DNA from: an uncultured SAR86 cluster bacterium
Lineage (GTDB): Bacteria; Pseudomonadota; Gammaproteobacteria; Magnimaribacterales; AG-339-G14
Direction: 5' to 3'
Assembly: GCA_902526045.1 (NCBI GenBank)
Contig: CABZJI010000001.1
Location: 315,248 to 379,247 of the forward strand
Length of the DNA: 64,000 bases
Shown here: piece after piece, positions 1 through 7,160 of the stretch
Numbering within the stretch: position 1 is the first letter of the stretch
Layout of the letters: each line of letters begins with the position of its first letter
Notes under the pieces: model-generated
Told to the model about the DNA's origin: nothing
Seen by the model: only the letters and a program-made list of their open reading frames with translations
The model's database searches: none
Translations under genes and position numbers: made by a program

Positions 1-216
1 AATCCTAGAGCAACCAAGTCAATTAAAGACTTAAAAAAAGCTGAAAGCCTTTCTATAGCAATTGGCCCAGAGGGCGGATTTACAGATAATGAAATAGAAA
101 AATTAGAAGAAGAAGGATTTATTAGTATTAATTGTGGAGATATGATTTTTAGAGCAGATACAATGCCGATCGTAATATTATCAATGTTAAATTTTTCTAT
201 GAGGGACATATCATGA
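1..216 (+). CDS. rsmE: 16S rRNA (uracil-1498-N3)-methyltransferase RsmE, C-terminal end (cut by window edge)
   Basis: Open from base 1 in frame 1 to a TGA at 214-216, so only the last 71 residues are visible. They contain the SPOUT-family SAM-binding loop IGPEGGF and, near the end, FRADT, the counterpart of the LRTET knot motif of E. coli RsmE. The enzyme methylates N3 of U1498 in the 30S decoding centre. The stop overlaps the gshB start (ATGA, 213-216), as expected for the conserved gammaproteobacterial pair rsmE-gshB. The N-terminal PUA-like domain lies outside the window. Confident from the motifs plus the neighbour. Confidence 0.88.
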   Translation, partial: NPRATKSIKDLKKAESLSIAIGPEGGFTDNEIEKLEEEGFISINCGDMIFRADTMPIVILSMLNFSMRDIS

Positions 217-1145
217 AAATTGGATTTGTAATGGAGCCAATTCCTGCAAAGAATCTAAAAAAGGATTCAACTTTATTGCTAATGTTCGAAGCCCAAAACA
301 ATGGACACGATATATATTTTATTGACTCAAAAAATTTATTTATGAAGGACAATCAACCCTACTGTAAATTTCAAAAGGTAGAAGTTTCTCTAGAAGATAC
401 GAATTTCAACGTTTTGTCTTCTTCTGAGAATACTATGAATTTTTTTGAAATAATCATGATGCGTCAAGATCCTCCAGTTGATTATTCTTTTATAGTAAAC
501 ACAATGATTTTAGAAAAAGCTTCAGATTTAGGGGTTAACGTTATTAATAATCCTTCAAATCTAAGAAACTTAAATGAAAAAATATTTGCATTAAATTTTC
601 CAAAATTTTGTCCGCCTACTTTGATTACATCTGATTTTGCAATTTTTAATAATTTTCTAAAAGAGAATGAGCATATCGTAGTTAAGCCTCTTAATTCCAT
701 GGGTGGAGATTCTATCTTTCAACTAAAGAAGGATGATGACAATTTATCTGAAGTTTATTCAAAAATATCTAATGAGGGTGAAGTAAAATTTATCGCACAA
801 AAATTTCTTCCGGAAATTTCCATTGGAGATAAAAGAATATTAATTATAAATGGCAAAGTTCCTCAACACGCAGTGTTGAGAACACCTCCTAAAGGAGATT
901 TTATAGGAAATTTGGCTGCTGGAGGATCAGCCTCAACTATTGAGCTTGACGAACAAGATAAAATTGTTGCTCAGACAGTGGCAGACAAAATGCTGGATTT
1001 CGGGCTTTATATAGTTGGATTAGACATGATTGGAAATTTTCTAACAGAAATCAATTTAACAAGTCCAACTTGCTTTAGAGAACTCAATGATCAAGCAGGA
1101 GAAAACTTAGCAAAACTTTTTGTAGATGAACTATTTGGGCGTTGA
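213..1145 (+). CDS. gshB: Glutathione synthetase GshB
   Basis: ATP-dependent ligation of glycine to gamma-glutamylcysteine, the second step of glutathione synthesis, in the cytoplasm. 310 residues, close to the 316 of E. coli. The N terminus (MKIGFVMEPI) and a MMRQDPP motif match the pre-ATP-grasp domain. VKPLNSMGG at 157-165 is the ATP-grasp lysine and small loop. GNLAAGG and the C-terminal LTEINLTSPT carry the glutathione- and Mg-binding residues. The start is fixed by the 4-base overlap with rsmE. The 3' end overlaps ruvX by 20 bases. The usual algH (yqgE) gene between gshB and ruvX is missing. gshA is not in the window. Confidence 0.96.
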   Translation: MKIGFVMEPIPAKNLKKDSTLLLMFEAQNNGHDIYFIDSKNLFMKDNQPYCKFQKVEVSLEDTNFNVLSSSENTMNFFEIIMMRQDPPVDYSFIVNTMILEKASDLGVNVINNPSNLRNLNEKIFALNFPKFCPPTLITSDFAIFNNFLKENEHIVVKPLNSMGGDSIFQLKKDDDNLSEVYSKISNEGEVKFIAQKFLPEISIGDKRILIINGKVPQHAVLRTPPKGDFIGNLAAGGSASTIELDEQDKIVAQTVADKMLDFGLYIVGLDMIGNFLTEINLTSPTCFRELNDQAGENLAKLFVDELFGR

Positions 1146-1530
1146 TTACGGAGAAGTTAATTATGGATTTGCGATTGGCAATTCTATTACCAAAAGTTCA
1201 ACAACATATTTTTCTGAAAAAATTGCATCTGAAAAAGAAGCTTTAAAATATATTGATAATTTAATAAAAGAGTGGGATTTAAAAGGAATTATTCTAGGAT
1301 ATCCGCTTAATATGGATGATACTGATTCAAAACTTTCATTAAAAATAAGCAAATTTAAAATTGCTTGTGAGCAGCTGTTTGATATTGATGTTGAATTAGA
1401 AGATGAAAGACTTACTACATGGGAAGCCAAGGAAATAATGTCTGATAAAAATAATCTAACCGATAAAAAAACAACATCTCACGCTCTTGCAGCTAAGATA
1501 ATTCTTGATACTTGGCTTAATAAAAAATAA
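1126..1530 (+). CDS. ruvX: RuvX/YqgF family pre-16S rRNA nuclease
   Basis: 134-residue RNase H-fold protein of the YqgF family, which in E. coli takes part in 5' maturation of 16S rRNA and was earlier proposed as a Holliday junction resolvase. It shows the first acidic residue in LGVDYG (D7), the LGYPLNM motif around residue 64 and DERLTTWEA, which holds the later catalytic acidic residues. The start lies 20 bases inside gshB. A later start would remove the D7 motif, so the overlap looks real. Its stop touches the dnaG start with no spacer. Confidence 0.92.
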   Translation: MNYLGVDYGEVNYGFAIGNSITKSSTTYFSEKIASEKEALKYIDNLIKEWDLKGIILGYPLNMDDTDSKLSLKISKFKIACEQLFDIDVELEDERLTTWEAKEIMSDKNNLTDKKTTSHALAAKIILDTWLNKK

Positions 1531-3291
1531 ATGGCTCAATTACCCAGAGATTTTATTCAAAGAGTTTTAGATTCAACAGATATTGTTTCTTTGATCGATA
1601 GTTATGTTTCTCTTCAAAAAAGAGGAAAAGATCACTGGGCGCTCTGTCCTTTTTGCGATGACGGAAGCAAGCCTTCTTTTAGCGTAAGTCAACATAAGCA
1701 GTTTTATTATTGCTTCAAATGTAGAGCGAGTGGAAATGCAATTTCGTTTCTCACAGATCACCAAGGGCAAACTTTTATGGATGCCTTAGAATTTTTAGCA
1801 ACTAATGCAGGGATAGAAATTCCTAAAAACACAAATAACACAAATAATGAAGATTTTAAGATTTTTGACAAAATCAATGACCTTACAATGAAGTTTTTTC
1901 AAAAAAATCTTTCTGAGCAAAGTGAATCTAGCTCTGTTTTTGAATACCTTAAAAGTAGAAATATTGAAGGAAAATCTTCCCAAGATTTTTCCTTGGGCTA
2001 CGCAACTAAAAGCTGGGACAATTTATACAAGTATCTGCTTAAAGAGGGCATATCTAGAGAAGATATTTTAAAAACAGGATTAATCAAAACCTCAGATAAA
2101 GGGAAAGATTATGACTTCTTTAGAAATAGGTTAATGTTTCCAATACGAAATAGGAGAGGGCAAGTTATTGGTTTCGGTGGCAGAGTTATAGAGAACGAAG
2201 AACCAAAGTACCTTAATTCAGCAGAATCTCTGGTATTTAAAAAAAATAGGGAGCTTTATGGCCTTTATGAATCCATTGAGCAAAATAGAAACATAGATAA
2301 AATTCTGGTAGTAGAAGGTTATACAGACGTCATTGCACTATTTGCAGGTGGTTTTCCTTATGCTACAGCTACACTTGGGATAGCTACATCAAAATATCAT
2401 CTTGAAAATATTCTAAAGGTTACTAACGAAGTAGTTTTTTGTTTTGATGGTGATCAAGCAGGATCAGATGCAGCTAGAAGAGCGGTAGAAGTCACACTGC
2501 CTTTTATTAATGATAATAGAAAATTCAACATTTTGTTTCTGCCTGAAGGGCAAGATCCTGCAAGCATCATTGAGGAGCATGATTCAAATAAATTTGAGGA
2601 ATATTTGAACAAGTCGGTAGTGCTTTCAAAATATATCCAAGATTCTTTTCTTGAAGGTAATGACGATTCGATAGAAACAAAAGCAAACGCCATGAAAAGT
2701 TTTCAAAATTTTATAAAATCTATCCCATCTTCAAATTTCAAAACTTTTCTGGTTGAAGACTTTTCATCGAAATTAGGTTTCAAAGTTGACGAGGAAATCC
2801 AATCATCAAAAAAGAAAAAATCTTTCATGATGATAGAAAATGAAATGTTTATAGAAAGTACAATTTTAAAAAAGATTCTAACGGTTGTAATAGATTTTCC
2901 TGGAAGAATTAATTTTGAACTGTTTTCATATTTCGACGTCAAGTCGCAAATAAAGGAAGAAGAAACAATCGCCAAGATAATTGAATTTTGTAAATCAGCC
3001 CCCAATTATAACGCAGGCCAATTAATCGAAGAATATCCTGAATTGAAAGGAGATATTACTTCCATCGCTGCTGATGAGAATATAGTTTCGGAAGCTAAGG
3101 CTAATGATTTTATCGAAGAATCGATTAATTTTTATTTAAAAAAAGAGAATATTTCAAATTATGGATATCTCCAACAAAAGCTCATTGATGGAAGTATCAC
3201 AGAAATAGAAAAGATTGAATTGAAAAAAAGTTTGCTTGAAAAATTTGAAGCATTGGATGATCAAGAAAAAGAGCTACTGAAGTCTTTGTAA
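1531..3291 (+). CDS. dnaG: DNA primase DnaG
   Basis: Synthesises RNA primers for replication. 586 residues (E. coli 581). Order: zinc-binding domain (residues 39-64), RNA polymerase core with FRNRLMFPI at 197-205, TOPRIM domain with the catalytic Glu in VVEGYTD (E262) and the DGD metal motif (306-308), then a poorly conserved C-terminal helicase-binding domain. The zinc site reads C39-x2-C42-x18-C61-x2-C64: the usual second ligand His is Cys here. It starts directly after ruvX. In most gammaproteobacteria rpsU sits just upstream, and it is absent. rpoD follows after 67 bases with its own likely promoter. Confidence 0.97.
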   Translation: MAQLPRDFIQRVLDSTDIVSLIDSYVSLQKRGKDHWALCPFCDDGSKPSFSVSQHKQFYYCFKCRASGNAISFLTDHQGQTFMDALEFLATNAGIEIPKNTNNTNNEDFKIFDKINDLTMKFFQKNLSEQSESSSVFEYLKSRNIEGKSSQDFSLGYATKSWDNLYKYLLKEGISREDILKTGLIKTSDKGKDYDFFRNRLMFPIRNRRGQVIGFGGRVIENEEPKYLNSAESLVFKKNRELYGLYESIEQNRNIDKILVVEGYTDVIALFAGGFPYATATLGIATSKYHLENILKVTNEVVFCFDGDQAGSDAARRAVEVTLPFINDNRKFNILFLPEGQDPASIIEEHDSNKFEEYLNKSVVLSKYIQDSFLEGNDDSIETKANAMKSFQNFIKSIPSSNFKTFLVEDFSSKLGFKVDEEIQSSKKKKSFMMIENEMFIESTILKKILTVVIDFPGRINFELFSYFDVKSQIKEEETIAKIIEFCKSAPNYNAGQLIEEYPELKGDITSIAADENIVSEAKANDFIEESINFYLKKENISNYGYLQQKLIDGSITEIEKIELKKSLLEKFEALDDQEKELLKSL

Positions 3292-3307
3292 TCTTTTTAC
3301 ATATTTA

Positions 3308-3336
3308 TTCAAACTTTAGCTCTTAGAAGATATAAT
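3308..3336 (+). promoter_or_regulatory. Candidate sigma-70 promoter of rpoD
   Basis: Perfect -10 hexamer TATAAT at 3331-3336 with a -35-like TTCAAA at 3308-3313 (4 of 6) and a 17-base spacer, placed 22 bases before the rpoD start. This would let rpoD be transcribed apart from dnaG. Judged by eye only. Confidence 0.4.
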
Positions 3337-3358
3337 CAACGACCTTTTTTAGAAATAC

Positions 3359-5152
3359 ATGTACGAAGAAGATTTAGAGAATAGCGGTTTAAGAGAACTC
3401 ATTGAAAAAGGAAGAGAGCAAGGATATATATCCTATGCTGATATCAATGATTTCTTGCCAGAAGATGTATCAGATCCTGATCAACTTGAGGAAGTCATTT
3501 CTCTAATCAATGAATTAGGGCTAGAAGTTTTGGAAAATCCTCCTGCTGAAGGATCAGATTTCATGCCTGCAGCAGAAAGCCCACAAGAACAACCAGATCC
3601 AGAAGGAGAAATAGCAATTGAGTCTGAGGTTGGAAGAACAACTGATCCAGTAAGGTTGTATATGAGGGAAATGGGATCTGTTGATCTATTGACCAGAGAG
3701 GGGGAAATATCAATAGCAAAAAGAATTGAAGATGGAGCAAGAGACTTACTTAGTGCATGTGTTCATTATCCTGGAGTGGTCGAGGGTATTATTGAAGATT
3801 ATAAGTTAACCAAAAAAGGAGAAAAAAGACTTTCAGATTTGATTGTTGGCTTTATGGATGAGGATGAGCCTCTCACTGAAGCTGCTGCTAATAAAAACAT
3901 TAAAGAATCAGATGATGATGTTGAGGAAGAGGAAGATTCCGGGATAAATGAAGAAGAGTTAGAAAAAAGATTCGCCTCTCTTAGAAGACAATTTAATAAA
4001 ACTGAAAAAACTATTTCTGCAAGTGGAAGAAGTAGCACGAAGGCTCAAACAGACTTAGAAAAGCTAGGTGAAATTTTTAAGTTTCTTAAATTATCACCAA
4101 AAAAATTCGAAACAATTGCTCTACCTGCAAGATTGAATTTCCAACAGGTAAAAGAACTAGAAAGGCTTATTTATGATATCTGCGTCAGAGAGTCAAAAAT
4201 GCCACGAAAAGAATTTATTGAAATCTTTGTTGGTAGCGAAACCAAAGCAAACTTTTTAGATTCAACCTTAAGATCAAAAAAAACATTCGTGAAAGAACTC
4301 AAAATCAGGAAACCTGAGATTAATTTAATTCAAAAAAGAATAAATGCTCTAGAAAAAGTTTCAGGATTGTCTGTTCGTCAGTTAAAAGAAGTTAATATGA
4401 AAATCACAAAAGGCGAATCAAAAATTAGAAGAGCTAAGAAAGATATGATTGAAGCTAATTTAAGGTTAGTTATATCAATAGCAAAAAAATATACAAATAG
4501 AGGTCTCCAATTTTTAGATCTTATTCAAGAAGGGAACATTGGCCTTATGAAGGCGGTAGATAAGTTTGAGTATAGAAGAGGATATAAGTTCTCCACTTAT
4601 GCAACTTGGTGGATACGACAAGCCATAACAAGGTCGATAGCAGACCAAGCCAGAACAATAAGAATTCCTGTCCATATGATTGAAACAATCAATAAACTCA
4701 ATAGAATTTCCAGACAAATGCTTCAGGAAATGGGTAGAGAACCTTCTCCAGAAGAACTAAGTGAAAGAATGGAAATGCCTGAAGATAAAGTAAGAAAAGT
4801 ATTAAAAATTGCCAAAGAGCCAATCTCCATGGAGACTCCTATAGGAGACGAGGATGACACCACTTTAGGAGACTTTATTGAGGATCCTCTTCAAAGTTCG
4901 CCTGTTGATGCTGCTACTGAAAATAATTTGACTGAAGCAACTGGAGATGTACTAGGGAGTTTAACAGCCAGGGAAGCTAAAGTTCTAAGAATGCGATTTG
5001 GTATTGGAATGAATACTGACCATACACTAGAAGAAGTTGGCAAACAATTTGATGTAACTAGAGAAAGAATAAGACAAATAGAAGCGAAAGCTTTAAGAAA
5101 ACTTAGACATCCATCAAGGTCAGCACATCTTAAAGGGTTCCTCGACGAATAA
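3359..5152 (+). CDS. rpoD: RNA polymerase primary sigma factor RpoD (sigma-70)
   Basis: Housekeeping sigma factor, 597 residues (E. coli 613). Region 1.1 is at the N terminus ([15 protein letters not shown]), followed by region 1.2 ([11 protein letters not shown]), an acidic non-conserved spacer, and region 2 with [19 protein letters not shown] and the [15 protein letters not shown] core that binds and melts the -10. Region 3 follows. Region 4.2 has the helix-turn-helix [20 protein letters not shown]. It ends in the typical LKGFLDE. It has its own likely promoter and is followed by a tRNA in the same direction. Confidence 0.98.
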   Translation: MYEEDLENSGLRELIEKGREQGYISYADINDFLPEDVSDPDQLEEVISLINELGLEVLENPPAEGSDFMPAAESPQEQPDPEGEIAIESEVGRTTDPVRLYMREMGSVDLLTREGEISIAKRIEDGARDLLSACVHYPGVVEGIIEDYKLTKKGEKRLSDLIVGFMDEDEPLTEAAANKNIKESDDDVEEEEDSGINEEELEKRFASLRRQFNKTEKTISASGRSSTKAQTDLEKLGEIFKFLKLSPKKFETIALPARLNFQQVKELERLIYDICVRESKMPRKEFIEIFVGSETKANFLDSTLRSKKTFVKELKIRKPEINLIQKRINALEKVSGLSVRQLKEVNMKITKGESKIRRAKKDMIEANLRLVISIAKKYTNRGLQFLDLIQEGNIGLMKAVDKFEYRRGYKFSTYATWWIRQAITRSIADQARTIRIPVHMIETINKLNRISRQMLQEMGREPSPEELSERMEMPEDKVRKVLKIAKEPISMETPIGDEDDTTLGDFIEDPLQSSPVDAATENNLTEATGDVLGSLTAREAKVLRMRFGIGMNTDHTLEEVGKQFDVTRERIRQIEAKALRKLRHPSRSAHLKGFLDE

Positions 5153-5177
5153 TTTCTCTTAATTCAAATTTAACCTA

Positions 5178-5183
5178 TATAAT
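5178..5183 (+). promoter_or_regulatory. Likely -10 element of the tRNA gene
   Basis: Perfect TATAAT ending 12 bases before the mature tRNA 5' end. No convincing -35 is visible in the 17 bases before it, so the assignment rests on the hexamer and its position. Confidence 0.4.
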
Positions 5184-5195
5184 TCTCCTTCCTAC

Positions 5196-5272
<77 letters not shown>

Positions 5273-5281
5273 GTACTTATC

Positions 5282-6253
5282 TCAATTCTTCTCAGGGAAG
5301 GGGTCGGTGAAATGATTATCTTCTCTTTTGGGAAGAAAATTAGCATCATAAGCTCTTTCTGGATTTTCTCTGACTCTTCTATCAAGAGCTTCAGCATCTG
5401 GCCCAACTAGAATTCTCCATTGGTTTTTTTTCACTCCATCTAAAATAATTTTTGCAGCATCTTGAGATGAAGTAAGCGCATTTTTTTTGAAGTCATCTTG
5501 TCTTTGAATAATAGCCTCCCTAAATACTTCGAGTGATAAGTTATGAATTGGAGCACCTGCTCTCATCCAACCATCCTTCATGAGTTGCAACTCACTTTCA
5601 TCCAAATCTTCAGGTCTTTTCCCTAAAATTATTCCTGTGTTCTGACTAATATCTGTACTTATGTGGCCTGGCATCACCAAAGAAACATTTAAGTGAGGTG
5701 CATTTACTTTGAAATCATTAAGCAATGCCTCTGAAAAACCTTTCACGGCAAATTTAGCTGCTGAATATGAAGTATGAGGTACCCCATCTCCTAAAGATGC
5801 CCAGAATCCATTGACGCTACTTGTATTAATTAAATGTCCTTCGTCACTTTTCATTAATGCCTCCATAAAAGCTCTAGAACAAAAATAAACGCCATACCAA
5901 CAAACAGCAAAAACTTTTTCCCATTCTTCGATGTCGCTCTTTATAAAGCTTTGACCTCCTCCGATGCCCGCATTATTGAAAAGTAAATTTATCGATTCAG
6001 ACTGTTGCTCTTTCATAACAGCATCTTTAAATTGTTCAACTTGTTCCTTTATTGAAACATCGCATACATGTTTCGTAATTTTTACATCTGGGTTAAGGGA
6101 AGAAGCCAGATCCATCGTTTGATCCATATTTTCTTCGATAACATCACACATAGAAACATTGCAGTTTGATTTTGCTAATTGCAAAACAAGCTCTCTTCCC
6201 ATACCTGTCCCACCTCCGGTGACGACAGCAATTTTATTTTCAAAAGATTTCAT
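5282..6253 (-). CDS. SDR family NAD(P)-dependent oxidoreductase
   Basis: 323-residue classical short-chain dehydrogenase. The Rossmann motif TGGGTGMG is at 12-19, NNAG at 93-96, the catalytic Ser in NTSS (144-146) and YSAAK with Y163 and K167. The cofactor loop has D37 after the second strand (MCDV), which usually favours NAD(H). The C-terminal 60 or so residues extend beyond the standard 250-residue fold. Substrate unknown. It faces the tRNA gene, with 9 bases between their ends, and is divergent from the next SDR gene with 75 bases shared for both promoters. Confidence 0.85.
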   Translation of the reverse strand: MKSFENKIAVVTGGGTGMGRELVLQLAKSNCNVSMCDVIEENMDQTMDLASSLNPDVKITKHVCDVSIKEQVEQFKDAVMKEQQSESINLLFNNAGIGGGQSFIKSDIEEWEKVFAVCWYGVYFCSRAFMEALMKSDEGHLINTSSVNGFWASLGDGVPHTSYSAAKFAVKGFSEALLNDFKVNAPHLNVSLVMPGHISTDISQNTGIILGKRPEDLDESELQLMKDGWMRAGAPIHNLSLEVFREAIIQRQDDFKKNALTSSQDAAKIILDGVKKNQWRILVGPDAEALDRRVRENPERAYDANFLPKREDNHFTDPFPEKN

Positions 6254-6328
6254 TTAGCTATCATATGACTTATCAAAGTATAAGGAAACGACAGAATATG
6301 TTAAAAATAGGCTAAAAGGAGTTTAAAA

Positions 6329-7117
6329 ATGACTAAAAAAGTTTGTTTGGTTATTGGTGCTGGTGGTGGAATTGGGGCAAACATAGCCAGAAAATTTGCT
6401 GTTGAGGGTTATCACTCTTGTCTAGCAAGAAGAACAGATCAGGAAGGTCTTGATAAATGGATAAAAAACATAGAGGCAGAGGGAGGGGAGGCTTCAGGAT
6501 TTTTAATTAATGCAATTGAAAAAGGATCAATAGAAAAGCTGATCAAGGATATCGAGGAAGGCATAGGCCCTATTGATACATTAGTTTATAACTTGGGAGC
6601 TCAAACTGGCATGAAGCTTTTGGATCAAACAAGTCTTAAAGAATTTGAATGGGGCTGGAAAATGGCAACTCAAGGACTTTTTAGAACAGCCAAGGAGATA
6701 TGCCCCATTATGGCTGGAAGAGGAGAAGGATCCCTGCTTGTAACTTCCGCTACAGCAGCAGTCAGAGGAAATAAAACTCAACATTCTCATGCTGCTGCAA
6801 TGGGTGGAAGGAGAATGTTATGTCAATCTTTAAATGATGAATTTGGTCCGCAAGGAGTTCATATCGCTCATATTGTTATCGATGGTGCCGTAGATGCACC
6901 TGATACTCTAGGTAAAATGCTCGGACCTGAAATGTATCAGAAGATGAGAGAAACTAAAGGAATGGAACACGATGGATTAATCCTTCCTGAAAAGGTTGCC
7001 GAAACTTATTTTCATCTAGCCAAACAACATAGATCCACTTGGACTCATGAGATAGATATAAGATCTTTTTCTGATATGGCTTGGTGGAATACAGATAGTA
7101 GCTTTACAAGAAAATAA
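6329..7117 (+). CDS. SDR-fold protein lacking the Tyr-Lys catalytic pair
   Basis: 262 residues with a Rossmann nucleotide-binding start (GAGGGIGANIA, 11-20) and a YNLG motif (87-90) in place of NNAG. Where classical SDRs have YxxxK, this protein reads H154-A-A-A-M158, so both catalytic residues are absent, although the following helix and the GPQGVHIAHIVIDG strand are well kept. An AAGGAG ribosome site (GGAG at 6318-6321) lies 7 bases before the ATG. It is divergent from an intact SDR gene and is followed by a strong terminator. It may bind cofactor without classic SDR chemistry, or use another residue. Substrate unknown. Confidence 0.8.
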   Translation: MTKKVCLVIGAGGGIGANIARKFAVEGYHSCLARRTDQEGLDKWIKNIEAEGGEASGFLINAIEKGSIEKLIKDIEEGIGPIDTLVYNLGAQTGMKLLDQTSLKEFEWGWKMATQGLFRTAKEICPIMAGRGEGSLLVTSATAAVRGNKTQHSHAAAMGGRRMLCQSLNDEFGPQGVHIAHIVIDGAVDAPDTLGKMLGPEMYQKMRETKGMEHDGLILPEKVAETYFHLAKQHRSTWTHEIDIRSFSDMAWWNTDSSFTRK

Positions 7118-7147
7118 AAAAAGGCGGTGTTTCCACCGCCTTTTTTT
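7115..7147. terminator. Bidirectional intrinsic terminator
   Basis: Seven-pair GC-rich stem GGCGGTG (7123-7129) with CACCGCC (7134-7140), loop TTTC, flanked by an A tract on the left and seven T residues on the right. It therefore works as a Rho-independent terminator on both strands, ending the SDR gene on the left (+) and the TonB receptor gene on the right (-). Confidence 0.88.
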
Positions 7148-7160
7148 GCACACCCTATTT

